Source: Atriophallophorus winterbourni
Lineage: Eukaryota; Platyhelminthes; Trematoda; Plagiorchiida; Microphallidae
NCBI GenBank assembly: GCA_013407085.1
Contig: JACCGJ010013258.1
Coordinates: 1 to 64,000, forward strand
Length of the DNA: 64,000 bases
Direction of reading: 5' to 3'
This document shows positions 34,253 to 44,997 of this stretch, in pieces (position 1 is the stretch's first letter; the number at the start of each line of letters is the position of its first letter). The position numbers and the translations under genes were made by a program. Under the pieces are notes generated by a model, which did not search any database, had not been told where the DNA came from, and saw only the letters and a list, made by a program, of their open reading frames with translations.

Positions 34253-35030
34253 ATCCTCCGCTTTGCGAGTGGAATTTGAACCTCCGACCATCAGCATTGT
34301 AGCCCCCTGCCTTAACGACTTGGGCTACCGTCCACTGTTAGAGAGATTGCAATTAGGCGTTTTTGAACCGTTCTTCAGACTGGCACATTTGAGTAGCTTT
34401 GCTTGCCCGACCAGTTCAGAAGGAGCCAGCAATATATATTGTGGACACGCTACCGAATAGATCTTCAGTCATTTCTTCCAATCTGATGGGCATTGTTGTT
34501 TTTACATGATATTGGGATAATATGTTGTTCATATTTATGACTACCCACCCGTGACAAGATCATCGAACTATTCACAAAGTGAACCGCGAATGTCCATAAT
34601 GGAAGTACAGGACTTTAATTTCGCTCTTTTTTGAACTCATCCGCAGTACATATCCTCCGCTTCGGGGGTGGGATCCAAACCCCCGACCATCAACGTTGTA
34701 GTCCGATGCTTTAACGACTTGAGCTACCGTCCACTGTTTGACCGATCGCAATTAAGCGTTCATAAACGGTATTCCAGACTGGCACATTTTAGTAGCTTTG
34801 CTTTCCCGACCAGTTCCGAAGAAACCAGCAATATCTATTGTCTTCGCCTAACGAAACAGATCTCCGCGTAGGGTCTCACCATCGGATACAGTGTAAGCTA
34901 ACACCGATTAGATCTGATGGGCATTTTTTTGAGCGAAACTGGGAGAATAAGTTGTTTATATTTGTGACTACCCATCCGCGACAAGCCCTCCGAACTATAT
35001 ACAAAGTTGATCACGACGGTCTATAATGTA

Positions 35031-35076
35031 AGCATTGGACTCGAGTTTCGCTATTATTTGAGCTCATTAGCAGTGC
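35031..35076 (-). ncRNA. Hammerhead, array unit, core-mutated
   Basis: Same fold with CTAATGA instead of CTGATGA. Stem II GCTC-AAATAA-TAGC, GAAA, CTCGAG and GTC are kept. Loss of the core G should inactivate it. Confidence 0.7.
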
Positions 35077-36724
35077 ATATACTCCGCTTTGGGGTTGGGA
35101 TTCGAAAACCCGACCATCAACATTCTATATCCATGATTTATTGACTTGGGCTATTGTTCACTGTTTGACCGATCGCATCTGAGCGTTGATAATCGGTTCT
35201 CCAGACTGGCACATTTGAGTAGCTTTGCTAGCCCGACCATTTTAGAAGGAGCCAGCAATATTTATTGTGGTCGTCCAACCGAACAGATCTCCGCGCCAGG
35301 TCTTCCCATCGGATACAATTGAGCGTTCATGAACGGTTCTCCAGACTGGCACATTTGCGTAGCATCGCTTGCTTAACCAGTTCAGAAGAAGACAACAATA
35401 TAAATTGTGGTTGCCCGACCGAACAGATCTTTGCGGTGGGTCTTCCCGTCGGATACCGTGTAAGCTGACACCGTTTAGGTTTGATTGGCATTTTTGTTTT
35501 AAAGCGATATTGAGAGAATAGGTTGTTTATATTTGTGACTACCCAACCCTGAAACGCCCATCGAAATATTCACAAAGTTGATCATGACGGTCCATAATGG
35601 AAGCACTGGACTCGAGTTTTGCTCATATTTGAGCTCATCAATAGTGCATATCCTCATTTTCGGGGGTGGAGATTGAACCACAGACCATCAACATTGTAGC
35701 TCCATGCCCTAACGACTTGGGCTACTGTCCACAAATCAAACGATCGTAATTAGCCCTTTATGAACGGTTATCCAGACTGTCACATTCAGGTAGCTTTGCA
35801 AGCCCTACCCGTTCATAAGGAGCCATCAATATCTTTTGTGGTCGCCCAACGTAACAGATCTCCGCGTTATGTCTTCCCATCAGATACAGTGTTAGCTAAC
35901 ACCGATTAGATCTGATGGACATTGTTGTTTTCAAGCGATATTGAGAGAATAAGTTGTTTTCAATTGCAATCGCAATTAAGCGTTTATGAACGGTTACATA
36001 GACTGTCACATTCGATTAGCTTTGCTTGACCGTCCAGATCAGAAAGAGCCAGCGCACCCGAAAAGTGCTCAACATCACGTTTTTCCATCGGATACAGTGT
36101 GAGCTCACACGATTATATCTAATGAGCTTTGTTGTTTTCAGGAGATATTAGGAGAATAAGTTGTGTCTATTTGTGACCACCCATCCGTGACAAACCCATC
36201 GAAATATTCACAAAGTTGATCACAACGGTACATAATGGAATAATTGGACACAACTCTGTATGTATTGAACGGACGTATATTTCGGCGCTCCTACGATTTT
36301 GAATCTACTTCACTCCCGGTTGGTCGTATCTGGATATTTTATACCTTTTCGGATTCCTCTCACAACAAGCATTGTGACCACAATATTCTTGGAGAGAAAA
36401 CACGCAATTTCTACAGAAATTCATCCTCCACCTTCTGAACCAAACTGAACGCACGCGTGCAAGTTTCAGTATATTACGGAATATTCGACTGATCTTACGA
36501 CTGTTCGAAAGAGCTCGAACTTCTACTTCGCTTGTCACCTTGAACCACAAAATCGGATCCAATTTTGAGGAGCTACGCGGATTTTTACCCATACTACACT
36601 AGGCGCGATTTTCACTCACCTAGTTCGTTTCATCCGCTACAAAACCCGTCTACACATCATACGGGCCTACACGAACACACCCACTTACCCGAACCATCGA
36701 TCGATAATTTTTCGCTTCGGTGCC

Positions 36725-38047
36725 ATGACCTCAAAGCCCATTGACAGCGGTCTCGTGTGCAAACTTTGTCGAAAGGCCGTAAGCCGCAAAGCCCGACAGG
36801 CTAATTGTTTTGTTTGTCGTGAGAAGGTTCATATGAAGTGCGATGCTACTTTGACCGTCGATGCCCTTACTGTTATCAATGCATACGAAATTCCAGGAGT
36901 TCGCTACATCTGTCAGACATGCAGATCTCAATCGAGAAATTTTACGAAGACAACTGTGAGCACACAGACCGAGGCGGATACGAAAATTTTATGTTTAGAG
37001 AGTAGTGTACAAAGAATCGAAGGTCTGCTAAACGAGCTACTTATTGGTAAACTCGGATCTAGAGCAGATTGTGAACAGCATGTCTCTTCCGCGGTTATAG
37101 AAAGGCAGCAAACCGAAAAAGATGATGACCAACCTGTACACAAGCGCCCACATAATTCGAACCACTTTTCTGACGCGAACTCCTCTGTCACTAAAACGGT
37201 TACGAAGACCAAGATGCTTGCTCATCGGGTGGTTCCGCTCAAACAATCGGTTTTAACACCTAATGTTGCCGCCCCAAAGATCGCAAAAAATCTCTCTGTA
37301 ATCTGTACCAACATACAGGAGTCCAGCGAGACACTTCTGGTGAATAGACAACGATACGACCTAGAACAATGGTCCAAACTTTTTACGTTGATGGGGTTGG
37401 AAACGATAAAACCTTCAGCTTTTACACGTTTGGTTCGCCACCAAAGCTCCCCACACTCCGGCGAAGCGCGGCTACTAAAAGTAACACTAAACAGTGAGAG
37501 GGATATGGAGCTTATTCTTTTGAATTCTTACTTGTTACGTGACACACCTGCGTGCAATACTCGAATCTACGCCGATATACCCTGGTGGGAAAGAAAAGGA
37601 GGCGGAGACGTTCGTAAGAAAATCAATGAGCGCAATCTGATCCTTCTAGGCGTTCCAGAGTCTACCAGTACAACAGAGGCCGCGAAACAACAACAACACG
37701 ACTATAAACAGTGGTTATACGTTGCAGAAGCGATTGGAGCACACGAAAGTGTTGTCGCAAATACCTTCAGGATACCGAGGTCATCAAACTACAAAGGCGT
37801 TGGACCACCCCCTTTAAAACTCACTTTCCTAACTTCTGCTATGACAGCCTTTGTCAGACAAAATTGGAAAATACACAGAAAAAATATACCAAATGAGCTC
37901 AGAATCAGCATACCGAAGGTTGCCTCCGAAACACAAGCTGCAGCGACGCCGTGCGAAGACACGGACAGACTGAACTCGGAATTTGTTTCAAAAAACTGCA
38001 ATGGTCCGGCTCTCAGGGGGTCGGACATACAAACATCATCCGCGTAG
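36725..38047 (+). CDS. CR1-II ORF1: PHD-type finger RNA-binding protein
   Basis: 440 codons, uninterrupted. Residues 12-66 form a PHD-type zinc finger with Cys12, Cys15, Cys28, Cys31, His36, Cys39, Cys63 and Cys66. A helical segment follows around residues 85-110 (SSVQRIEGLLNELL). Two similar modules come next: residues about 190-265 (KNLSVICTNIQES, W-x-x-L, LVRHQSSPH, ARLLKVTL) and about 300-395 (RNLILLGVPESTS, W-x-x-VAEAIGA, FRIPRS, PPLKLTFL). Each looks like an RRM-like fold, and ORF1 of CR1/Jockey-type LINEs is known to bind element RNA. The ATG at 36725 follows the leader directly. ORF2 overlaps its last 97 nt in another frame. Confidence 0.85.
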   Translation: MTSKPIDSGLVCKLCRKAVSRKARQANCFVCREKVHMKCDATLTVDALTVINAYEIPGVRYICQTCRSQSRNFTKTTVSTQTEADTKILCLESSVQRIEGLLNELLIGKLGSRADCEQHVSSAVIERQQTEKDDDQPVHKRPHNSNHFSDANSSVTKTVTKTKMLAHRVVPLKQSVLTPNVAAPKIAKNLSVICTNIQESSETLLVNRQRYDLEQWSKLFTLMGLETIKPSAFTRLVRHQSSPHSGEARLLKVTLNSERDMELILLNSYLLRDTPACNTRIYADIPWWERKGGGDVRKKINERNLILLGVPESTSTTEAAKQQQHDYKQWLYVAEAIGAHESVVANTFRIPRSSNYKGVGPPPLKLTFLTSAMTAFVRQNWKIHRKNIPNELRISIPKVASETQAAATPCEDTDRLNSEFVSKNCNGPALRGSDIQTSSA

Positions 38048-40856
38048 GGTCGCTACACACGAAAACCACTGGTAAATGCCTATACACAAATGCACAGTGC
38101 TTGCGAAACAAAATCGCTGAATTATCCCACATTAACGTTCAGTTTTCTGCTGACATCATTGCTATTACCGAAACATGGTTCTACGATCAGGTGAATGATT
38201 GCGAGCTGGCACTTCCCAACATGATCCTACTTCGACGAGACCGTTCAAGATCAGGTGGTGGAGTTGCTTTGTATTACAACGAGCGTCTTCAATGCGCAGC
38301 TGTAGCTGACACAACGTTTGAGCTAGAGGACACCATGTGGTGTAGCCTTCGCTTGGAAACTGGAGAGAACTGTATACTTGGTGTGATCTACCGCTCTCCC
38401 AACTCTTCCGATGCCCACAATGAAACGTTGTTACAAATGATGCGCAACGCTGGAAACCTTAGAGGATGCCAATTGTTAAAAATGGGTGATTTTAACCTCC
38501 CACATCTCTACTCCAAAAGTGTGCACACTCAGCAATCCCTTGAGTACAAATTCCGTGAGATTATCACTTTCACTCCCCTATACAACCATGTCCGTTCATT
38601 CACTCGACAAAGGGGACTCAATGAACCATCAATTCTAGATCTGGTTTTAACCTCCGAAGCAAAAGCAGTGGAGTCAGTGCAGTATCATAGTCCTTTGGGG
38701 CTAAGTGACCATCTTGTGTTGTCCTTCGAATTCGTGTGCAACGCCCGAAGGGCGTCGGGCGACGTTAAGTTCATCAGGAGAGTCGATTACTTCGGCCTTC
38801 GCGGTGCCATTACGATTATGGAGGAAAAACATATCGATCTTACGAATGCTGATACTCATTGTTCTAGTCTGTTAAGTTATATCGGTACAAAACTAGACGA
38901 AAATTCTACCTGTGTTCCCAAAAGGAAATCAAGAACATTTTGCTTCAAACTCCGAAGCCGCACTCGGAAGTGGATAGCCATGCGAAATTCCGCATGGGCT
39001 GCACATAAAATAACACGAACAGACGCATCTTGGGAGCACTTTCGTAGTTTTCGTAACAAGGTGACGTCCTTAATTCGAGAAGACAAGCAATATCACCATT
39101 GGAAGCTGATCGACCAGATGGAACGACATCCTAAGTTGCTGTACACCATCGTAAACACCGCGACCAAGGTTAAACCAGGTGTATTTTCTATCCAGACAGA
39201 GAACGGACTGACTGATAATGTCAAGGATACAGCTGATGCCCTAATATCATTTTATGCGCAAGTATTTTGTCCAAAGAACGTGTCAACGCTGCCGTCTTTG
39301 CCGCACCCACTACAAGTCGAATGCCTTAGCAACATCGAGGTAAATCCTACGGTTGTGCGAAAGCATCTACGCCGGTTGAACGTTCGCAAATCACCAGGAG
39401 AGGATGGAATAACACCCGCTGTTCTGAAGTCATGCGAGCTGGAGCTTTGTGGCCCACTAAGTGATTTATTCAGGCACTCATTGAATACGGGAACCCCACC
39501 AACTCAATGGAAAACCGGTGTTATCACACCAATCTACAAAGGGGCCAGTCGTTCTGATCCGGCGAACTACCGCCCCGTGACGCTTCTTTCAGCGGTTTCT
39601 AAAATTTTGGAACGCCTGGTGTGTGAACGACTTGTTGAACATCTCGAGAACCATCAGCTAATAACTTTCACACAACACGGATTTAGGAAAACATATTCAT
39701 GCCCGTCTAACTTGCTCACGACTCTAAATGACTGGACGCAAGCACTAGACCAAGGGGGTTCCGTTCATGCCGGTTACTTAGATATATCTAAATCATTCGA
39801 CAGAGTGAATCACTGCTTACTGCTTCAGAAGCTGCAGAATGTCGGCGTCATCGGAAACCTACTAACATGGTTCACAAGTTACCTGTCTGGACGCAAAGTA
39901 AAAGTCAGAATAGATGGTGAAACTTCTTGAACAATTGAAGCCACGAGCGGAGTCCCTCAGGGTTCGGTTCTCGGTCCGATACTGTTTCTCTTATTTATAA
40001 ACGATCTACCGAACTTACTAGCATGTAAGCTTGTTTTATTCGCAGACGACGTAAAAATCTGGACGAAGTTCAACTCTATCGAGGACTGTCAAGTTCTGCA
40101 AGGAGATTTGAATAAACTGCACCAGTGGTCAATGCAAAACAAACTGCCATTTAATTTCCGCAAGTGCAAAATGTTGCAAGTCGGAAAACCCTTTCCCTTT
40201 CCCTATACACTTGGCAGCCACCCGCTTGAATGAAGTACATCACAAAAAGATCTCGGAATCTTGGTGTCTGGCACTTTGAAGAACAGCCTACAGTGCGAAG
40301 CCCTCTACAAGCGTGCGTGCATCTTGCTAGGTTTACTGAAACGCATTTTCGGACGTTTCCCACCACACTCACTCGCGAAATTACTAAACACATACATACA
40401 TCCTGTCGTTGACTACGCTGTACAAGCTTGGACGCCATGGATGGAAAAAAACATCTCGCTCCTCGAACGAATTTATCACAAGGCAACCAAAACGGTTATC
40501 GGATTGAATAATTTACCCTTTAAGCAGCGACTGACCAGACTTGGACTGTGCACCCTCGAGCGCAGACGTATCCTACACGACCTCACTCTGACATATCGAA
40601 TCATCTACGCGAAATCCCACCCTCTCAAACACCTCTTGAAGTTTCGTTCCGTTGTCCCAACACACGCAGCCACCATTTGACCCTTCAAATCCCACACTCA
40701 CGATTGAATTGTCGTCGTCACTTATTCGTTGTTCGTGTATGCTTCCTGTGGAATAGCTTGCCCATAGATATTGCTACCTCATCGAAAGAGCACATCTTTA
40801 AACAAAGGTTACGAAACCTTATGTTGAGAACTATTGCGTTGGCCCCTACCTATTGA
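37951..40856 (+). pseudogene. CR1-II ORF2: endonuclease-reverse transcriptase, three lesions
   Basis: Frame 37951-39930 encodes an APE-type endonuclease (YTNAQCLRNK; ITETWF; VIYRSPNSSD; MGDFNLPHL; ILDLVLT; LGLSDHLVLSF, residues about 45-270) and the first half of RT (RKSPGEDGITPAVLK; VITPIYKGASRSD; QHGFRKTYSC; YLDISKSFDRVNH). A TGA at 39928-39930 interrupts it just before SGVPQGSVLGPILF. FADDVKIW follows, so the catalytic Asp pair is intact. A second TGA lies at 40231-40233. After a third in-frame segment (40261-40680) a frameshift near 40670 moves the end (IPHSRLNCRRHLF, FLWNSLP) into the frame of 40548-40856. Real translation probably starts downstream of 37951, near the end of ORF1. Confidence 0.85.
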
Positions 40857-41488
40857 TGTCTATAAAATTTTAACGCACGGAACTACCGTCCATCCAAAGA
40901 TTCTTTTCCCTCAGTCTGTGTTGCCATTGAGGATTATTTTTGCTCCACCTATGAAGAACATGGACATGATCATACAAGTAACGATTTTTATATATAATTT
41001 TTTATACGTATATCCTATGGTATTGTACAGCAATTTGCTTTTTAAACCATAAATCTTGAATCTTGAATCTTGAATCTTGAATCTCGAGTTTCAATCTTAT
41101 TTAGGCTCATCAGCAGTGCATATCCTCCGATTTGGGTGTGGGATCCGATCCCCAGAGCATCAACATTGTAGGCACATGCCTTAACGACCTGTTTGACCGA
41201 CCGCAATTTAGCTCTTATGAATGGTTATTCAGACTGGCACATTTGAGTTGCTTTGCTTGCTCGACCAGTTCCGAAGAAGCCAGCATTATCTTTTGTGGTC
41301 GTTTAACCGAACAGATCTCCGCGTCAGGTCTTCCCGTCGGATACAGTGTAGATAACACCTATGAGATCTGATAGGCATTGTTGTTTTCAAGCGATATTAA
41401 GAGAATAGGTTGTTTATATTTGTGACTACCCTTCCGTAAAAAGACCTTGGAACCATTTACAAAGTTGATCACGACGGTGCATAATGGA

Positions 41489-41537
41489 ATCACTGGACTC
41501 GAGTTTCGCTCTTATTTAGACTCATCAGCAATGCATA
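41489..41537 (-). ncRNA. Hammerhead ribozyme, array block 4
   Basis: Minus strand: CATTG (stem I), CTGATGA, weakened stem II, GAAA, CTCGAG, GTC, CAGTG (stem I, one G-U pair). Core complete. Stem II has only weak pairing (GTCT against GAGC). Confidence 0.7.
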
Positions 41538-41918
41538 TCCTCCGATTTGGGAGTGGGATTCGAACCCCAGAGCATCAACATTGTAGTCATATGCCCTAAC
41601 GACCTCGGCTACCGTCTACCGTTTGACCGACCGCAATTTAGCTTTTATGAACGGTTATTCAGACTGGCACATTTGAGTTGCTTTGCTTGCTCGACCAGTT
41701 CCGAAGAAGCCAGCATTATCTTTTGTGGTCGTTCAACTGAACAGATTTCGGCGTCAGGTCTTCCCGTCGCATACAGTGTAAATAACACCTATGAGATCTG
41801 ATAGGCATTGCTGTTTTTAAGCGATATTAAGATAATAGGTTGTTTATATTTGTGACTACCCTTCCGTGAAAAGCCCTTGAACTATTTACAAAGTTGATCA
41901 CGACGGTGCATAATGGAA

Positions 41919-41967
41919 TCACTGGGCTCGAGTTTCACTCTTATTTAAGCTCATCAGCAGTACATAT
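41919..41967 (-). ncRNA. Hammerhead, array block 4, cleavage triplet changed
   Basis: CTGATGA and GAAA are kept, stem II GCTT-AAATAA-GAGT pairs with wobbles, but the triplet before the cut reads GCC rather than GTC, which violates the NUH rule. Confidence 0.65.
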
Positions 41968-42320
41968 CCTCCGATTCGGGAGTGGGATTTGAACCCCATA
42001 ACATCATCATTGTAGTTCAATGCCTTAACGATTTGGGCTACCGTCCACCGTTTGAGCGATCGCATATAGGCGTTTATGAACAGTTATCCAGACTGGCACA
42101 TTTGAGTTGTTTTGCTCTTATTTGAGCTTATTAGTAATGCATATTCGATGTATTGGATGTAGGATTCCGACCTCCGACTCGAATGAGATTCACATGTTTG
42201 CTACAACATAAAATTCCAGCGGAGATAGAATGTTGCAGATAAACAACTAGAAAATTAGTTTTGGCAACCGCAACATTATTTCGTATGGATATGCATCTCG
42301 CTATTCAGCGAATCACAGTT

Positions 42321-42370
42321 TCGCATAAAAGATGAGCGGCAACAACCGCGAAACCGGTTTTGTGCTCCCG
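42321..42370 (+). ncRNA. Hammerhead-like core, 297-bp repeat copy 1
   Basis: Stem II GCGG-CAACAA-CCGC (four perfect pairs), GAAA, palindromic CCGG as stem III, then TT and TTGTGC able to pair with GCATAA upstream. The core heptamer reads AAGATGA instead of CTGATGA, so this copy should be inactive. Confidence 0.65.
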
Positions 42371-42615
42371 TCCTACTTTTTGAACGTTAAATACTTATTC
42401 TTATTAAAAATCTGGCTTGGATCAAAAATAAACAATCTCGCTTTTATTAAACTCTTCAAAAATTTTACAAGCAGTTTATGGTGCTGCATTGCACCGCTTG
42501 CGGGACTCAGATTAGTCCCCATATGGAACCTAAATTTGAATTTGCAAATGAAGATTTATCTTTAAATTCGCGAAAGTCAGATAATTCAGCTGAACGATTG
42601 AATATGTGGTCACGG

Positions 42616-42668
42616 ATTCGCATATCTGATGAGCGGCAACAACCAGAAAACCGGCTGTGTGCTTCCGT
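42616..42668 (+). ncRNA. Hammerhead-like core, 297-bp repeat copy 2
   Basis: GCATAT directly before an intact CTGATGA; stem II GCGG-CAACAA-CC..; the GAAA segment reads AGAAAA with the key G shifted or lost; CCGG; then CT and GTGTGC, which pairs with GCATAT over six positions including wobbles. Copy 1 keeps the half that copy 2 lost, so the common ancestor had a complete hammerhead. Confidence 0.65.
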
Positions 42669-42859
42669 CCTACTGTTTGAACGTCATATAATAATTATTA
42701 ACAATAATCTGGCTTCAATTTAGAATTTACCATCGTGCTGATATCAGAATTTTAAAAAAATATTTTAATCACTGGTGCTGCATTGCGCCGACCGAAGGAA
42801 TTTGATCGTATCCCAAATGGAAGCTGAATGTCAAGCTACAGGTTTGCAAGCACGACTTA

Positions 42860-44280
42860 GGAACAGTCGCGTGCAGTTATATGTGTTGATATCTATTCCA
42901 GTCGATCTATTAACTCGTATTTGACCTGACACGTTTTTTTCAAACTTATCTCAACGCAATATTCACCAAAAGGTTTTCTACCAATTTTAAACACCCGGAG
43001 CCATCTAGTCGATAAATAATTATGTGCTCCGATGCTTTTGCACATTACATATCACTCTCAGATTCCATCTGAATTATTCTTACAAAAATCGATTTCGCTT
43101 GAGTCTATTTATTGGATTCAATCACACATAGTGCCCAATGATTAATATATTGGAAGCTGCTATTTCCCAGATCACTGTAGATTTTTTGTACGCTTTAAAC
43201 AATAAATCTTGAATATTGAAATAAAGAAATTCTCGGATTATTTTCATCACGAGATTTATTTGACGGCTTTCGCTACCACCATGGTAGATGTGCATGGATA
43301 AGACAACTAGATTAAGGAACACCTCTAAAAAGGTGTGAATTTCAGAATTAAGTTTCCACGCCCTACACAGATTGCAGCTTTATTTCCAAGAGGCGAAAGT
43401 ATTGTTCGTGAGGACAATTCGGTTGAAGGTTCAGCAGAATTATTAACGGGGCACTACCTGGGGCCAGATTCGCCTCACTACCCAGTTCCTACCAATCAAT
43501 TAAGTCACGTTTTTGCTCAGCTTCTTACAGGTTTTCCCGTGATTTGTTTAGGTTGGTGTATATAACACTAAAGTTTGTAATAGCAAAATTGGTTTATAAT
43601 ATATGTCGGTCTTTTCGAACTGGTTTTGAAGTCACATCCATTCTAAGAAACAATGGGTCATTTATGAAGTTTGTCAACAGTTCATTCAGATTTTGTATAC
43701 AGTATTCCAGTACATTCAGACGCGTATCAAATTCATACACGGGGCTTCTCGCCTTCATCTCTATCAGCAGTTTTGTCGACACAGATACGAACACGCGTAC
43801 AAGTCAAGAGGGTTAATTTGTTGGCAATTACTTCACGAGAAATGCTCTTCCGAATAAATTTAGCAATTTCGAGCCTACCTCAAACCTACTTGGATCATGA
43901 CTCATTATTATCCGAAAATTAATTGCAATGAAAAGTTTACACAATTTGTCGCAACGCAACTCACACTTGTTGAGCTAACAATTCTTTGTTATATGTTTCT
44001 AAGGGTGAACTCGGCTTAGATCATAGATTACGGGGTATTAATTTATTCATCCGTACTAATGCTTGCTTGTAGGTATCGGTTGTTATTGTTAAACTTGTTG
44101 CATAAACATGGATTTTACGTCGATTCGTATCGTCTTGCAGCAAATAATTGCCCCTGAAGCAATCACTGTAGTACAAATTCTGTTAGATGATTAATCTCAT
44201 TCCCCTTTACAACCACTGGAAATTATTTATTCGACCGATAGAAAAAAAGAATGTTCAATTCTAGATGATATTCTAACATC
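42860..44280. other. Unassigned DNA with a possible CR1 tail and ORF1-like scrap
   Basis: 43140-43240 ends in AATAAATCTTGAATATTGAA, like the 3' tails of CR1-II and CR1-VII, and may be a short truncated copy. A 66-codon minus frame 43794-43594 (DTRLNVLEYCIQNLNELL) resembles the helical linker of CR1 ORF1, but no finger or other domain accompanies it. Nothing else is recognised. Confidence 0.35.
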
Positions 44281-44285
44281 TGGAT

Positions 44286-44711
44286 TGTATGAATCCGCGT
44301 CGATGTCTAGAAAATTCCTCTTTCGGTGTAAGATGAACATTGAATTTATTTTATTGACAACTAACTGTTTAAATCTGCTGGTATTTTTGTATATTTTTAC
44401 CATTTTTGTTTTACCGAACTACTTGAATTTATTCGTTCTTGAGCTTATATTTTGTATATTTATTTGGCCGTTTGCGCGCTATTTGAAGTTGCGATCACTC
44501 GTGGTCATTGTTGCTGTTGAATATTGTTGTTTTTGGATTCATTACGAAGCGGAATAATTGAGTACCGTAGTCATCTCACGTATTGTCTTGTCAATATTTT
44601 GGTGGGCTTGGACGCGTGACTCAACCGTTGGATAAACACATTGGTGTTTATATCGCGACTGAAATCTTTGACGTTGAACTCGATTTTCCCCGGACCGTAT
44701 TGGCGGTTACA
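44286..44711 (+). repeat. 5' LTR (426 bp)
   Basis: Nearly identical to the 3' LTR except for the absence of a 39-bp segment (present at about 46755-46793) and a few substitutions. Few differences imply a fairly recent insertion. Confidence 0.9.
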
Positions 44712-44997
44712 GTACTCAATTTGCTCCGTTTGGAACATTGAGACAGTACTCAAATTGGCAGTACTCAATTGCTTCGTTTGGAACATTGGGACGGTACTCA
44801 AATTGACAGTACTCAACGTTAGAATTTGATTTGGACCGCATTTTCTCAATTGGAGAAAATTCAGTACTCAATTGCTTCGTTTGGAACATTGGGACGGTAC
44901 TCAAATTGACAGTACTCAACGTTGGAATTCGGTTTGGACCTTATTTGTCTCAATTGGAGAAAATACAGTACTCAACGTCGAATTCGCTGACGTCAAT
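44712..44997 (+). repeat. Leader tandem repeats with triplicated TGGAACATTG
   Basis: Immediately inside the 5' LTR, the motif TGGAACATTG occurs at 44731, 44779 and 44882, each followed by a GACRGTACTCAAATTG-type stretch. A longer unit with 103-bp period spans about 44759-44970. TGG-starting motifs at this place could be primer-binding sites, but no PBS abuts the LTR exactly. Minus-strand frames across this region are only repeat translations. Confidence 0.7.

Larger units (their letters stand above)
32805..36249 (-). repeat. tRNA-promoter/hammerhead tandem array, block 3 (main block)
   Basis: Seven to eight head-to-tail units. B-box centres lie at about 32988, 33418, 33851, 34276, 34674, 35102 and 35673, giving spacings of 430, 433, 425, 398, 428 and 571 bp. 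The long spacing comes from a local duplication of about 140 bp (35183-35318 and 35324-35455). Each unit on the minus strand runs from a tRNA-like segment to a hammerhead within about 30 nt, then a roughly 300-bp body. The last unit is shortened near 35960. The block stops inside a hammerhead where CR1-II begins. Confidence 0.9.
36250..41082 (+). mobile_element. CR1-II, near-complete CR1-like LINE inserted in a hammerhead unit
   Basis: About 4.8 kb with a 5' leader (36250-36724), ORF1, overlapping ORF2 and a 3' UTR ending in five AATCTTG-type repeats (41051-41082). The leader matches that of CR1-V, supporting a genuine 5' end. On the left the array unit stops at ...GGAC and on the right resumes at TCGAG. 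Together these restore the hammerhead sequence GGACTCGAG, so the insertion sits 3-4 nt from the predicted self-cleavage site. It is the best-preserved LINE in the window, with two stops and one frameshift in ORF2. Confidence 0.9.
41083..42180 (-). repeat. tRNA-promoter/hammerhead tandem array, block 4
   Basis: Continuation of block 3 beyond CR1-II. tRNA-like segments have B boxes near 41154, 41560 and 41989 (spacings 406 and 430 bp). Units here share variants not seen in block 3, for example GGTGCATAATGGAATCACTGG-like text, so they were amplified locally. The final hammerhead near 42107-42140 is decayed and the array ends there. Confidence 0.85.
42312..42850 (+). repeat. 297-bp direct repeat with plus-strand hammerhead cores
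   Basis: Two adjacent copies, the second shortened. GATGAGCGGCAACAACC occurs at 42331 and 42628, 297 bp apart, and the GTGCTGCATTGC block at 42480 recurs at 42776. The unit has no similarity to the 430-bp array that ends 130 bp upstream and is on the other strand. Third-copy sequence is not seen. Confidence 0.8.

Noticed and set aside
40151..40486. 111-codon minus-strand cysteine-rich frame
   Set aside because: Antisense shadow of the CR1-II ORF2 sequence.
41051..41085. AATCTTG short tandem repeat as an independent microsatellite or CRISPR-like feature
   Set aside because: It is the 3' tail of CR1-II; the same tail occurs on CR1-VII.
25976..42180. Strict 430-bp periodicity with all ribozymes intact
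   Set aside because: Several units have lost core bases, one unit spacing is 571 bp because of a local duplication, and the last unit is shortened; the array is partly decayed.
44571..44919. Minus-strand frames with repeated STVPMFQTKQ
   Set aside because: They read antisense over the leader tandem repeats of the LTR element; the plus-strand frame and element structure explain the region.
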